Assembly (NCBI GenBank): GCA_033439765.1
Contig: JAULSN010000012.1
Coordinates: 124,001-188,000, forward strand
From: Lasiosphaeria ovina
Taxonomy: Eukaryota > Ascomycota > Sordariomycetes > Sordariales > Lasiosphaeriaceae
DNA: 64,000 nt
Direction of reading: 5' to 3'
The translations under genes and the position numbers were made by a program. The notes beneath the pieces were generated by a model, which was not told where the DNA came from, made no database searches, and saw only the letters and a program-made list of their open reading frames with translations. Below, in pieces: positions 23,662 to 34,833 of the stretch (positions are counted from its first letter, which is position 1; each line of letters begins with the position of its first letter).

Positions 23662-25404
23662 TCTCGAAGCCGCTCTTGGGCAAGTGAAAGCTTTGGTCGG
23701 AGGATGTGTCGCTAGGAAATGGACATCCTATTGGCCAAACGCTCAATTCATTCGGAATTCTGGAATTCCCTTTACGCTCATCAGCCTATTTATCAACCTG
23801 ATAACAAAGAACAGAATAGCCAACTCTAAAGCACAATACCTCGTTCCGTTGTGGGGAGGGTGAAGAATCCTAGCTGGCGTGAACAGCCTTGATCGCCAAC
23901 TCTCAGCGGCTGCCTACAAGCTGAGCAAGACTGCAACACCAGCAGGCCCATATTCAATTCGATTCCGGTCCGGACGGCATACTCGATTCCCTCCTAGAGC
24001 AAGGCACATGAAGCACAGCCTGCCGTAGCCCGCTCTAATATTTCCCCTAGGTTAGTTCGGCATGCCCAAGCCCTGAAGGAGTCCGACTAGGAAGATTGAG
24101 GGTAAACGTATATCCGGCAGCTAGAGGAACCGTCATCGTCGATGCATGGAAATCCGAAGTTGGAAACCGGTAGCTACAAGGCGAGGGGCTCACCTCCCTC
24201 GGAGGTCGCAGTCAGTGCGACAATGGAGGAAGTCATCAGAAGAAGGGTGTCGAGAAAAATAGATGACAGTCCTGTGAGGGGTAATGCCCCAGCGAATCAT
24301 TCAGGGGCAAAGAGGTTGTTGAGAATACGCAGCCTCTGTCTCAGGACCCCGCCCCCCATGACGGTCTACAGACCCGACCACACAACGTAGTTCCATGGAT
24401 CGAGTGGCATAACGAACTGAGCTCTCATTGGCTTATTTCAAGGCTGTGTAGTTATGCTGCATTATTGGCATTGCGGCTGGGGTGATGGCTACTTATGTCT
24501 TTACAATCAAAAACAGCCCTCTTAGCTAATACCCCATGTTTCTAGTTACAACTAATCTAGACCTTATCAACACAACTAACGATGCTGCCAGGTCTTGTAC
24601 GTTTAGAATATCCCCTGTTTTTCCCACTTATGCCGAAGTGCTGGCGACCCCGTCAGAGCTGGCCGCAGGCTGCTCTCCTTACGGATGCTAATTACGACAC
24701 TAAGTCAATGCAGCTCAAGCACAGCATTGTTACTTCCGCCGGGTGGTTGCCATGTTAAGCCTCAACAAGACTATAGACTTTCAGCTGCAACGCTCTCTTA
24801 ATGGCAGCCACCGCCATCCCAGTTGGCGTAACTGCTTCCTAGATGGCCGCCTCATCTGAACCTCGATGAGCGCACAAGCGACGGCGCAACGGGATCGATA
24901 ACCATGGGAACATCGATGTAGCCACAAACTATGGTGAGGGATTTTTACGATTCGAGCTAGGCAGCAGAGCGTGGCAGGAATCCAAAGCCACCACTTCCGA
25001 GTCTTGAACCTGCCTGGCTGACACTCTTCTTGTGGCAGTGCTGGTGAGTGAAACCCCTTTTGCCCTCATGCATTTTCTGCGTGTGAAGAGCCAAAGTTTA
25101 CGCCCAATGGGAAGGGCGTGCGTAAACGTTAGCCCTCTCCCTATTGATTAGCTTCGCCTCCAGGGGCGCACTGGCATGCTTCCGTGGGGGCGGCGCAGCA
25201 CAGGCCGAGCAGACACATGTTCCACACCGGTGTGGGTGCAAGTATCCAGTTCGGGCAACGGCAAGTATGAGGATACGAACGGGGGGTGTAGGGTGGGAGA
25301 CTGGAGGGGTTGACAATCTCGTTCTAGACCTCGACTATAACATACGGCCCCCGCACGAAATCCTTCGGAAGATCCATTCCTCATCCGTCACTATACCCAC
25401 AAAA
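23662..25404. other. Intergenic region
   Basis: 1.7 kb with only short frames. The last 70 bases hold a TATAAC motif at 25336-25341, upstream of the membrane-protein ATG. Nothing else recognised. Confidence 0.45.
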
Positions 25405-26442
25405 ATGCTCGTCTCCGCCGTAATGCAGTTCAGCCTCGCGTTCCTCGGGGTGGTCATCGGCCTAGCACCTTCCGCCGTGGCCGAAGACAACCAGAGGTTT
25501 CGCTCCTGGTACCCCTACTACCGTCATGTTCTAGACTCGGCTCTTGAGAACAACTGTTCGATCGAGTACACAGCGTACCTCGATAACCAAGCCGGCATAT
25601 GCCAGTATTATTGCAACGCTACATCCACGGCCAGCGAACCCGTCATTGAGTGCCTGCTATCTTCCCTAGCAGACTCTGTCAAGTCCAACATGCAGAGCGC
25701 TAGCGCGTTGCTGGGCATTATGCCGGTTGCGCTGCCCTTCCTCGGTACGGGTACCGAGGAGAGCGCCCTCCTCATGGTCATTGCACGGCGGCCTCTGCTC
25801 ACTCTCCTCCTGCTAGCCGGCTCACCCGTCGCCTCCCCACTGCAGCCGTTCGAATACAACCGGCCCGTTGACATTCTGCACCGGCGCAAGGGGCGATTTC
25901 GCAGCCTCGGCACCCCCCCGCGGCACGTTGTTCTCGCGGCCGAGTATACCACGGCGGTGCTCGCCCTCGTCAACACGCTGCACGTTTCATGGCAGCTCGG
26001 CCTCGGCGTCGTGACCATGGTCTCGTCCGGTACCATATACTTACCGAGCCTCTGGGTCGTTATGGGCGTCGCTGCCCACCTCGTTGGGGCTCTATGTCTG
26101 CGCTCCTTCATCGGCGTGAAGAACAGCTCGCCGGCAATGTCATCGTCATCGTCGTGGTCGGCTCTGCGCTACGAGTTTACCATGTCGTCCGAAAAGAGCA
26201 TCACCGTGTGGACTCCTGAGCATGAAAGAAAACAATTTCTTATTTTATCCATGCTCACGTCGGCAGCCACGACATCGTATACTATTTTTGGGTTCCTTTC
26301 TTTTGCCAGTATACAGTTCATCTCTGTGTACGATGCCTTGATAGTGATTGGCCGTTACACAGTCTCTGTCGTGGTCTGTCGGTTTATAGCCTTGTATGAG
26401 CTGTCTGGCCTAGAGAGGGTCGTGATAGACGGTGACAAATGA
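25405..26442 (+). CDS. Predicted multi-pass membrane protein, uncharacterised fungal family
   Basis: Single-exon ORF. The frame is open from 25144, but the ATG at 25405 is preferred because it begins a signal or first membrane segment (MQFSLAFLGVVIGLAPSAVA) and has a TATA-like box 69 bases upstream. It encodes 345 residues. A Cys-containing luminal segment follows (NNCSIEYTAYLDNQAGIC, YYCNAT). Hydrophobic stretches come next: LLGIMPVALPFL, LLTLLLLAGSPVASP, YTTAVLALVNTLHVSW, LWVVMGVAAHLVGALCL and two more near the end. The motif FEYNRPVDIL after the first helices is shared, from memory, with uncharacterised membrane proteins common in Sordariomycetes. Function unknown. Confidence 0.7.
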   Translation: MLVSAVMQFSLAFLGVVIGLAPSAVAEDNQRFRSWYPYYRHVLDSALENNCSIEYTAYLDNQAGICQYYCNATSTASEPVIECLLSSLADSVKSNMQSASALLGIMPVALPFLGTGTEESALLMVIARRPLLTLLLLAGSPVASPLQPFEYNRPVDILHRRKGRFRSLGTPPRHVVLAAEYTTAVLALVNTLHVSWQLGLGVVTMVSSGTIYLPSLWVVMGVAAHLVGALCLRSFIGVKNSSPAMSSSSSWSALRYEFTMSSEKSITVWTPEHERKQFLILSMLTSAATTSYTIFGFLSFASIQFISVYDALIVIGRYTVSVVVCRFIALYELSGLERVVIDGDK

Positions 26443-26872
26443 CAAGTGAGGAAGGAGATGGTTTGAGGAGGCTGGAAGATTCTCGTCTCGTATGGGCGCT
26501 TCGTCATCGATGAGGTTGGTATTCGCAGTAGTTTATGCGGAGAGAGCGGCCCGGAAAGGTCAACCCAACGCCCGCAAGCGGGCGACGTATCGGTGTTATA
26601 TGTGATTATTAGTGTGTTACGGAGAGAGAGTTATTTGGCTAAACTATCTCCAGTGGTACAACAATCATCTCCGCTCCATCCGTTGATAAGTACGCCAAGA
26701 CCCAGACCATGTTGCTGACAAGGCTCCAGCCTCCTGATTCTATAGAGAGATTTAAAAGGCTGGCTGGCCGCCCGGGCGCTTTACTAGTTACTACCTTCAA
26801 GTTAACGGCGTTACGCCCTCGCTCGGGGAGCCTTAGTTATGACACGATGATGGGACGGCATTTCGCTTCTTT

Positions 26873-27052
26873 ATGAAAGGCCATATAGAAGTTGCGAAGT
26901 TCCTGATCGACTAGGGCGTCAAAGTCGACGAAGCTGATGAGGAAGGGTTCAATGCACTCGACTGTGCTCTGGCAGCGAGCCGCCCGGACGTTGCCCGCGT
27001 GCTGCTTACATTGGAGCGGGCACATAAAGTCTCCGCAATCACAATAGCATAA
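26873..27052 (+). pseudogene. Ankyrin-repeat remnant with in-frame stop
   Basis: Reads MKGHIEVAKFLID, then TAG at 26912-26914, then GVKVDEADEEGFNALDCALA and SRPDVARVLLTLE in the same frame. That is one and a half ankyrin repeats (G-H-x-E-V-x-x-L-L, then D-x-x-G-x-x-A-L). The stop sits where Gln, Lys or Asn is normal between repeats. No start, flanking repeats or continuing exons were found, so this is a fragment. Confidence 0.6.
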
Positions 27053-27404
27053 CTTGCGCGTAAAACTATAGGGTCTGAGGAGCTGAGCTTTTTATGCTTA
27101 CCCTAGGACGACGTCACCCTGTCGTCACTGGAATATGAAAGGCCGCCTGTGCCTTTGCTAAGGTTCCCACATGCATGTGGCTGCACCCTCCCTCGGTTCC
27201 CAGCAAACTGGAAAGCCTGATTGCTGCAAGGTGTTCCAAACTTTCAATCACCATGACTTCCGACTCCCGAGGGCGTGACCCGGGAGCTTGCTGGGCAGCC
27301 ATTCTCGCCTGTGACTGGCGGCCTGATTGCGAAACCAAACATGCCAAAGTCCAGCTTCAAGCTTCTCTACCTGGTCTCCGTCCAACGACTGCAGAGGAGC
27401 CAAG

Positions 27405-28346
27405 ATGGCGTATGGCGATTGGAATGGCAACTCAACCACGACTCTCGTCGCCATTGCCCTGGTTGTCTGCTTTTGCTGGGTCCCGGTCCTTGCCGTTCTC
27501 AGTATCTTTAGGAAGTGCCGAGTTCGTTTTCGCGCCTACTTTGAGGAGCGGGGGTGGGTTGCCCCAGTCCCGGACGAGGAGAAGCGTCTCGCCCGCCAGC
27601 AGAAAGCACCCGAAATTCGCATCCCCCCGCCGGTTCATAACCGTAAGAGCCATCAGAGATCCCACTCAGCCCTGACCTACAACTCGGCCGCCAGCAACGA
27701 GACGCTGAGGATGGTAGACACCGCCTCGAGCTGGGATCCCATTAGGCGCTTTGACTCGGCCTCGAGTTGGGATCCAGTCCGGCGCTTCGATCCCACGGGG
27801 ACTGGTTCACCCCCGTCGATAGCGCCCTCGATGGCCAGGAATAATTCTCTACAATCCAACTTCTCTCGGCCCATACAGAGCCGAGCAGCCTCGGTGAGGT
27901 CCGTCTCGAGTACAACGGCGCTTGCGGCCGGCGTCCAGGGCCGTACTCGAAGGCCATCCACTTCGAATGGCCCCCCTGTCTCCTTCCAGACCGAGACAGC
28001 CTACTACGACACCACCCCACTACCAACACAGATGCCGAGCAATATCAAGTCTGACTATGCCAAGTCTTTTACGGGCAGGTCACACACTAGCGGGTCGCCC
28101 GGCGCATCATCGCCGAACCGTCGAGGAACATCCCTCGATGCGGCAAGGCCACCTACACCGGCGCGAAGTCCGGAGCAGCCTCAAAGACAGCGGGCCAGGA
28201 CCAACGAGGAGCCCTGGTGGGAGAATCGGCCCCAAGAAGCCCATCCATCTAGACCCATGCCACGGGTACCTCCGAGAAGAGGGTCACTTAATGCCACACA
28301 GGCTCCAGAGCGTCCTTGTTGGCTGGACACGCCATATGCAATGTGA
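27405..28346 (+). CDS. Single-pass membrane protein with basic, Ser/Pro-rich tail
   Basis: Single exon. The frame is open from 27327, but the ATG at 27405 puts a short glycosylatable N-terminus (MAYGDWNGNSTT) directly before one hydrophobic segment (TLVAIALVVCFCWVPVLAVL, residues 13-32), followed by basic residues. That implies N-out/C-in topology. It encodes 313 residues. The cytosolic tail is rich in Ser, Arg and Pro and contains a short tandem duplication (SSWDPIRRFD then SSWDPVRRFD). An AATAAA signal lies about 10 bases after the stop. The family is not recognised. Confidence 0.62.
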   Translation: MAYGDWNGNSTTTLVAIALVVCFCWVPVLAVLSIFRKCRVRFRAYFEERGWVAPVPDEEKRLARQQKAPEIRIPPPVHNRKSHQRSHSALTYNSAASNETLRMVDTASSWDPIRRFDSASSWDPVRRFDPTGTGSPPSIAPSMARNNSLQSNFSRPIQSRAASVRSVSSTTALAAGVQGRTRRPSTSNGPPVSFQTETAYYDTTPLPTQMPSNIKSDYAKSFTGRSHTSGSPGASSPNRRGTSLDAARPPTPARSPEQPQRQRARTNEEPWWENRPQEAHPSRPMPRVPPRRGSLNATQAPERPCWLDTPYAM

Positions 28347-30170
28347 ATCAAGAAAATAAATAAAATGCCCGGTACAATTTCTTGCCGTGTAAGTCCGGGA
28401 TCCTATCTGCCTTACCTACCTACCTATCCTCTAGCTGGACCTTTGCTCATGATCACCGACGCTGACCGTCACATCGGTAGCCGGCCATCCCCCCCTAGGC
28501 CCTGATATCTGGTACGATCGATCTTGACGGGCCAGAGAAGGGCCGATCGCGCCGGACTGGGACGCTGGGGCAGCATCGGCCGATACGGAAAATGTTGGGG
28601 GTTCATGATGACGAACAAGTTCGTCACCTTGCATTCTTCTGGGCACTGGGATGGAGAGGACCGCGGCAATGCGGTGTTACGGTTACACTTGGAAGTCCGG
28701 AAAGGCGGCAATATGGTAGTGGTGTGTGTGTCAAAGTGGGGATTGGTTGATGTCTGATGATTAATTACCTTGGGTTGTGGTTGTGAATTTAACTGCATGA
28801 GCGCCTGGAAAGCAAGGTCTTGGGGGGGAACTGCAATAGATTACGGTAGAGAAATCGCGGGATTCGGTCTGTTTGTGACAATCTTGAATGTTCCCTGGGA
28901 GCAATGCGTGGGGTCGAGTTCTGAGGTACTTGCCCCGGTTATATTAGTGCAAGCCAGGGTATGCATCATTTATCAAGAAATTCATAGACGCATACACACG
29001 TGTGCACATAGCCTAATTGATCTGTGGCGTGGGTTGTCCAGTACCCAGACTGCATCTGAAATGTCGCTAGCTAGACGTAAGTAGTACTCTGGAACTGCGT
29101 CTTCCGAAATTCAGGAGAGGCGTGGTCCAAAAGCAGTACGGGGCAGAGTCTTGGCATGCGCCCTCCGCTGTGCTAATTTTGTCTTGAAAACAACAATTGG
29201 GGGCCCACTCATTGTTGGGAAAAACAGCCTAGAAGTTAGACAATTTCGGGGGAAAGAAACAAAAACGACCGAAAGCCTCCGGAGTCAAGGAAACTACGGA
29301 ATACGCAGTGGGTAACTACCGGCTCTCTCCGCCAGATGTTTCATGTCCGGGGCTACCTCCTCCGTGCTTCTCCACCCGAGAGCTGAATGATGCAACGGAA
29401 CAAGCCCTCACCTCCTCCACGCCTCCTCCGCCACCATCATCGCCATCGTCATCGTCGAAAGTGACTATATGGACAAAGATAGTGTCGTCGTACATGACGC
29501 TCGATGATTGAGGTCTTACGGGCACTCACCTGAAGGTCGCCGCCAACAGAGAGGGTCAAGTTAATGATCCAGCGTTTGAACAGTAGTATGTCATATTTCG
29601 TCTGCTCAAGGAGGAACTTCCACATTTAGATATATTACGAAAGCAAAATGGCTTATGACCATCGCCAGGCACACATTAAAAGTGAACGCAGGCATTTGCC
29701 GCGGCACAGCAAAAAGTCAAACAATTGAACGGCAGCGACAGAGTCATACCGGCTGACTCACGAACCTTACCACCGCCATGCAATATCAAAGTTTTCTCCT
29801 GGGGGAATAGAAGTGCAAATCTAGCCTGGCCGGCGATTTCTTTGTGCAACAAGCCCAGAACGTGGTGTTTAGATGCCTACCTTAGCCGCCGCTCTACTGA
29901 AACACGAATAATTTCTTTGTCTACCTGAAATTTGACTCTGCGCCTTCAATGAATCCCAGACAATTCCATTCAATTTGGTCACTTGTTCATCCGCCCTGTC
30001 ACAGTTTTCACGCTCTTTATGCACAGTTCGAGAATTTAAGCTCGACAACGCCGTGTGGCTCTCGGTGCTTCTCGGTTTTTAAACTGAACTTTGTGAAGTT
30101 TGGGCTTTACCGGAGCTCACTTGTTGCGGTAATTGGCTAAAATTACATAGGATCAGGTAAGCATCTCCCA
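28347..30170. other. Intergenic region
   Basis: 1.8 kb; only short frames without domains. A Ser/Pro codon-like CCT/CCA/TCG tract at about 29405-29460 is low complexity. Confidence 0.45.
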
Positions 30171-30902
30171 ATGCCCGTCCTGTTCGATCGGGAGGAGGAT
30201 GGCTCCGTCTGCTACTATGAAGACGAGGAGACCAGAGATAAAATAGACAAGGGCGTCGAGATTGCCATCATTGTGGGCATGGCCATCGTCTTCTTGCTCT
30301 TCCTAGCTCTCTTCCTGTCCAAGTGCACTACCAGATCTAAGCCTCCTAAGCAGATCTCGTACCAGAACAATCCGGCTAACAGGAATAGTTTTGAAATGCA
30401 GCCGCAACAGGGCTGGGCAGGCGGCTACCATCCGCCACAACCGCGAGTAGCAGGCTACGTTCCGCAACCGCCACCAGTAGCGTACAGGTACCGTCCCGAG
30501 CCAGAGCCGCAATCTCCACCCAGGGTCAGAAACAAGCTGAGAAAGGAGAGAAAGGAGAAGGAGAAAGAAGAAAAGAAGAACAAAAACGACAAGCCGAAAA
30601 AGAAATCCAGAAGGAAAAAGTATTTCGGCCTTTTCGCCCGCATTTTGGGGCTCAAGAGGCGCAGCCGCATCCGCGCTACTAGCCCTCCTAGGTCCAAGTC
30701 CCGTAGCGGCAAATCCACTAGTTCTGGGTCCAGGTCCGCTGGGAGTTCTTCGACTAACACGAGCCCCGAGTCTGACGGCTACAATCCTCGTCCTCAGCGT
30801 CCCATGCCAGCGCAGCCGCCTCCCAAGTTTGGCGTCTACGATCCTCCCGGGTCGGTGTGGCCTCCCAAGTTTGTCGACTACAACTCTCCCGGGACGGCTT
30901 AG
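30171..30902 (+). CDS. Small single-pass membrane protein with Lys-rich cytosolic segment
   Basis: 243 residues, single exon. The N-terminal 28 residues are acidic (REEDGSVCYYEDEETRDKID). One membrane segment follows (residues 29-50, AIIVGMAIVFLLFLALFL) with a juxtamembrane SKC. Then come a Pro/Gln/Tyr-rich region, a dense Lys/Glu stretch (KERKEKEKEEKKNKNDKPKK), an Arg/Ser-rich region, and a C-terminus with two similar units (PPKFGVYDPPGSVW, PPKFVDYNSPG). This architecture is common among uncharacterised short fungal membrane proteins. No catalytic domain. Confidence 0.6.
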   Translation: MPVLFDREEDGSVCYYEDEETRDKIDKGVEIAIIVGMAIVFLLFLALFLSKCTTRSKPPKQISYQNNPANRNSFEMQPQQGWAGGYHPPQPRVAGYVPQPPPVAYRYRPEPEPQSPPRVRNKLRKERKEKEKEEKKNKNDKPKKKSRRKKYFGLFARILGLKRRSRIRATSPPRSKSRSGKSTSSGSRSAGSSSTNTSPESDGYNPRPQRPMPAQPPPKFGVYDPPGSVWPPKFVDYNSPGTA

Positions 30903-31860
30903 CCTTGCGCCACGACGGATTTTCCCGCCCCTCGACGGCCGGCTCTCAAGGGCGAGCCATACGGCGGACGCGATATCACGGCGGACTACCAGTCCGGCAA
31001 CTAAAGGCAGCCAAGCTGGCTCGCTGAGGACCACCCACCTCGCAATGTTCGATATGACGACAGTGGTGGCAAGCACGGTGCGGTTTAGATTTTTCACTTT
31101 TAATGTCCTAATCCAAGGCTTGTGAACCACTGTTGAATTTGTCTTCAGAAGGTAATAGAAGAGATACTCAGGCATCTAGATTGTAATTTCGGTACTCTTG
31201 TTGTGTAATATTATTCGATCATGCATGCTTGGAAACTTGGGAGGAAGTTCCTCGATGTGAAGGAAACCACTATCTAGACCGCATGGAGTTGGACAATGAC
31301 GCACACCCAAATTGATGGGTATAAACTGAGCAGTGGACTAATAGAATGATTTGGGCTACAGTTTGTATGTGCAACTGTGATTTGGCTGTTTGTGGCAAAC
31401 TGACAGCTGTCCTATTGTCCTATTGTCTTATTGTCCTGTTATCTTGAAACACAGAATAGCCGCCAAGGCTAGATGGAGGTTTCTCGAAAGATAGTTATAA
31501 GCTGAAAAGTCGACGCCGAATAATGCCATTCAGAATAGCACAATACTAGAGTCACTCTCAGACGTTTCTCAGTTTTCTGTGGCCTATTCTCAATGTGATG
31601 GAGCTACCTATTGTTAGCGCCTTCCACAGTTTGTACTGTGCTAGCGAACTGACGATGTTGATTGAAGTGTGATGTTGAGGGAAGAGGGAAGAAAGTAGGT
31701 ACAATGTGTTCAAGATTGTATCAAGGATAAGCACGAGACTGGAAAGAAGAAATTTGTAGTCGGCTGGGTGGAAAGTTGGAAGCTCGAAATTCGAGATGAA
31801 ATAAAAGTGAAATTTATAAGGGGGAGGATCCGAACTCCTTCCAGACCCTAGTCAACCACG
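30903..31860. other. Intergenic region with TATA box near its end
   Basis: No gene seen. TTTATAAG at 31813-31820 lies about 40 bases upstream of the next ATG, which implies a very short leader or an alternative promoter. Confidence 0.45.
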
Positions 31861-32961
31861 ATGGCATCATACGACCTCGAGTCAGAAGTCTACAAGGAGG
31901 TCTACCTCCTCGCATCCTCGGGCACCAGAGCCCAGGGCAGCGCTGCCCAGCTTCTCGACAAGCTGAAGCTGACCCCCGCCGGAGCCACCACCAGCCCCGC
32001 CAAGATTCTCGTGAGCCTGAGAGACATGTTTAGCTGGACCTGCCTTCACTACGCCGCTGTCCGCGGAAACGAGGGTTAGTTTTTTTTACATTACAGCTTT
32101 TGAGTTGTCGGAACACCTTTTAGAGAACACAAACCCGATTTTTACAAGTTCTTTCTTTCACCCTCTTCCGACAAGCTCTTTCACCCCTCTTCTTACTAGT
32201 TTTTTTCGTCCTTTTCCTATACCAGTCACTCCCAGTTACTAACCAATGGTCACAACCCCCTTTGTGTGACAGAAATGATCAGCGAGCTCTGCGGCGAGGT
32301 GAAGAAAGTGCTCGACGACGTGACCCTGAACAGCTGGGTCAACGCGATGGACACGTGCGCGCGGGGCGACACGGCGCTGCACGTCGCAGCGCGCGAGATG
32401 CACGTCGGCGCGTGCGCGGCGCTGCGCCAGCACGGCGGCCAGCCCGCCAAGCAGAACCGCGAGGGCCAGACGGCCGAGGAGATTGTGCAGGCCGTGGTTC
32501 GCAAGGGCCAGCGGACGCTCCAGGCCATGGCCAGCCCGCCCGAGCCAGTCCATGAGGGGCCGAGCCGTATGTCACACCAATATTAAATCACCAGCACGAG
32601 CAGCCACTACTACAACCCTCACCTCCATCATCCCCGGAAGACCCAAAAAGGAGACGTAGAACTAGACAACTTACAAGCCTGGAACTAAAACACAGACGGC
32701 GCAGCAGTATCATCACCAGCAGCCGCAGGAACAGTTGAGTCCCAGAAGCAGCAGCAGCCGCGGCCAGTCATCGCCCACGGCACGTATCTCCCGCCGCCAG
32801 TCATTGCGCGCGGCACGTATTTCCCCCCGCCAGTCATTGCGCGCGGCACGTATTTCCCCCCGCCGCCGCCTGCCGCCCGCTCGTCCGGCGCCGCCAACCC
32901 AGGTTCTGGAGGTGACGGTGACGACAACAACGGCAACGACCTTCTCCACGCTGCCGTCTAG
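31861..32961 (+). CDS. Short ankyrin-repeat protein with Pro-rich repetitive tail
   Basis: Exons 31861-32074, 32273-32566 and 32696-32961 give 257 residues; introns of 198 and 129 nt with matching phases. Exon 1 ends in an ankyrin helix (MFSWTCLHYAAVRGNE). Exon 2 supplies the next repeat (GDTALHVAAREMHVGACAAL ... NREGQTAEEIVQAV). Exon 3 is unlike the rest: Ser/Ala/Gln-rich, then three near-identical 11-residue units (PPPVIARGTYF) and an acidic Asn/Gly end. With so few ankyrin repeats it is probably a small adaptor. Exon 3 is supported by the phase-correct splice and by the repeat being in frame, but expression data would be needed for certainty. Confidence 0.68.
32764..32862 (+). repeat. Three tandem 33-base units inside exon 3
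   Basis: Units begin at about 32764, 32797 and 32830. The last two are nearly identical and the first has a few substitutions. In frame they encode the repeated PPPVIARGTYF-type unit. Confidence 0.8.
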
Positions 32962-34833
32962 CGCAGCCCCCCGATTTTTGGCCCGTACCAGGCGCCGTTT
33001 AACTGTGGCGCCGTGCTTGGCAAGTTCCGCTCGGAGGATGAGTAATTTGCTGAGGCTAATTAAGTGGTGGATTTGGATCTTTGCTCGCAGGAGAGGAGGA
33101 AAGCTGGCCGGAGTTTTTTGTTTTGTTTTTCTTTTTTTAAATCGTATTTTATCTCCTGTGGAGGAGAGAGGTTTTGAGTGCTGGGACGGCTTGGGGTCGG
33201 TGGTTGATACTGTAAGTAACGAATCCGAAACTGCATCTGCCCACCCACATACCTACCTTGCCTATCTATATGTCGATGGGCCTATTTCACCAGACTTTTT
33301 TCATGAGAATGCTCCTAGCCTTTCTGAGATCCAAAAGCTCAGGGGAGAATGGAACTGACACAGCATAACAGGAGTGCCCAGAGACAGAGAAAACACGGCT
33401 CACAATGACCGGTTAAACTAGGACTCTTCGGGAACTACCTACCCTCCAGTCCCTACATGTTTCTTGGCGTAATTATTACTTGGGAAGAGGGGAAAATATC
33501 TGAAAATGAGTCGGCTACAAAAGCCCATCAATAGGGGTTTTTTTAGACGAGAGATACGCCTTCATGACTCTAGAATATGATCCTAATCTCTATTCCCTCC
33601 CTCGGCGAAAAGTCTTTGAGGTTGAGCCGTAAAGTGCTGGGGCCCTTTAGATCTCGGAAAGTCCCCTGTTGATAAGCATTCAGGGATTGGACTGGACGTC
33701 TGAATGCCTAGTTCTAGACCACGAGTTACACCCGGCGGGGTCTGATCAACGTAGAAAAGATTGGATCTCGCGAGGTTCCGGGCGACAGTTTCTGAAAGTA
33801 TCTCTGCTTGACGTCTGACTGGGTGCAGTTGGTCCTCCGATTGATACCACACGTGCCGTGCTCTGTTATTATATTCGTCTAGATGACTGCGTGTCATTTC
33901 TCCTCGCAAATCCTGGATATCGTTTTCCGAACTAGATGACAAGACCTTCCAAAGTCTTTTCGTCAAAAAACGAGCCGCCTTCGGCCCCTGTCTACCGGTT
34001 TCCCGAGAGCTTTCCCTAATGTCGTGCCGTCTTTGATTATACCCAATCCGAGTTCGGCACTAATTGTCGCAAAACGTCGGGACGACAGTGCTATCGGAAA
34101 TGACGGTAGAGCAGACCCGCAAACGCTTTACTTGGCAGACTAACTACCAGGTACTTAACACACTATCCTAGGTGGCTCATCAACAGCTCCTGAGTAATTA
34201 CGCTTGGCCAGCTACGGTTAAACTGCCAAAACCTGGCAATGGCTAGAGTTAGCAACTCGATGGTTGTAGCTAATCAGACTCCGTTGCATAGAACAAGTGC
34301 TGGGAGACAGAAAGACACCTACACTTTGCACTAACCACACCAGGAACAATCACACGTACAGATAACCCAACATCAATTACTCGAGAGGTTAACAGTACAC
34401 AAAGGTCTTGTTACAAACCTTCCGGGTAGACGAGGCAGGGCAAGGCGCCTCTGAATGGCGTACAATACATAATACATATATGAGAGAAACCGGAATGTTG
34501 TTTGCGAGCAAGACCTGTGTTTGCCAGCTGGCCCTTTGCCATTCTCAACTCCCTCCCGTACACTACTCCCTCTGTCATCCAGCCCACACAATCTCACACT
34601 TTACTTTCCACCCTACAGAACGCCGAGAAGACAACAACAGCAAAGACACTTCGGTTATCCATGCCGTCTCCAAAACAGAACGCCCCCCTTCCAAAGGAAT
34701 ATCGGCTTTTTTTTCTTTTTCTGGCATGCATCATGCACACGAGGGATCAGAGAGAATATCATCCGCAGCGAGTTCGTCTCTTTCCTTTGGACGATGACAC
34801 GGGCGCTGACACGGGTGCTGGCCCAACCGGCTC
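32962..34833. other. Intergenic region
   Basis: 1.9 kb between convergent genes. A 127-codon minus-strand ORF at 33583-33966 looks somewhat protein-like but has no domain or flanking exons, and is not called. T-rich at 33115-33145. Confidence 0.4.

Noticed and set aside
33583..33966. 127-codon minus-strand ORF
   Set aside because: Plausible amino-acid composition but no domain, exon partner or promoter; not enough to call.
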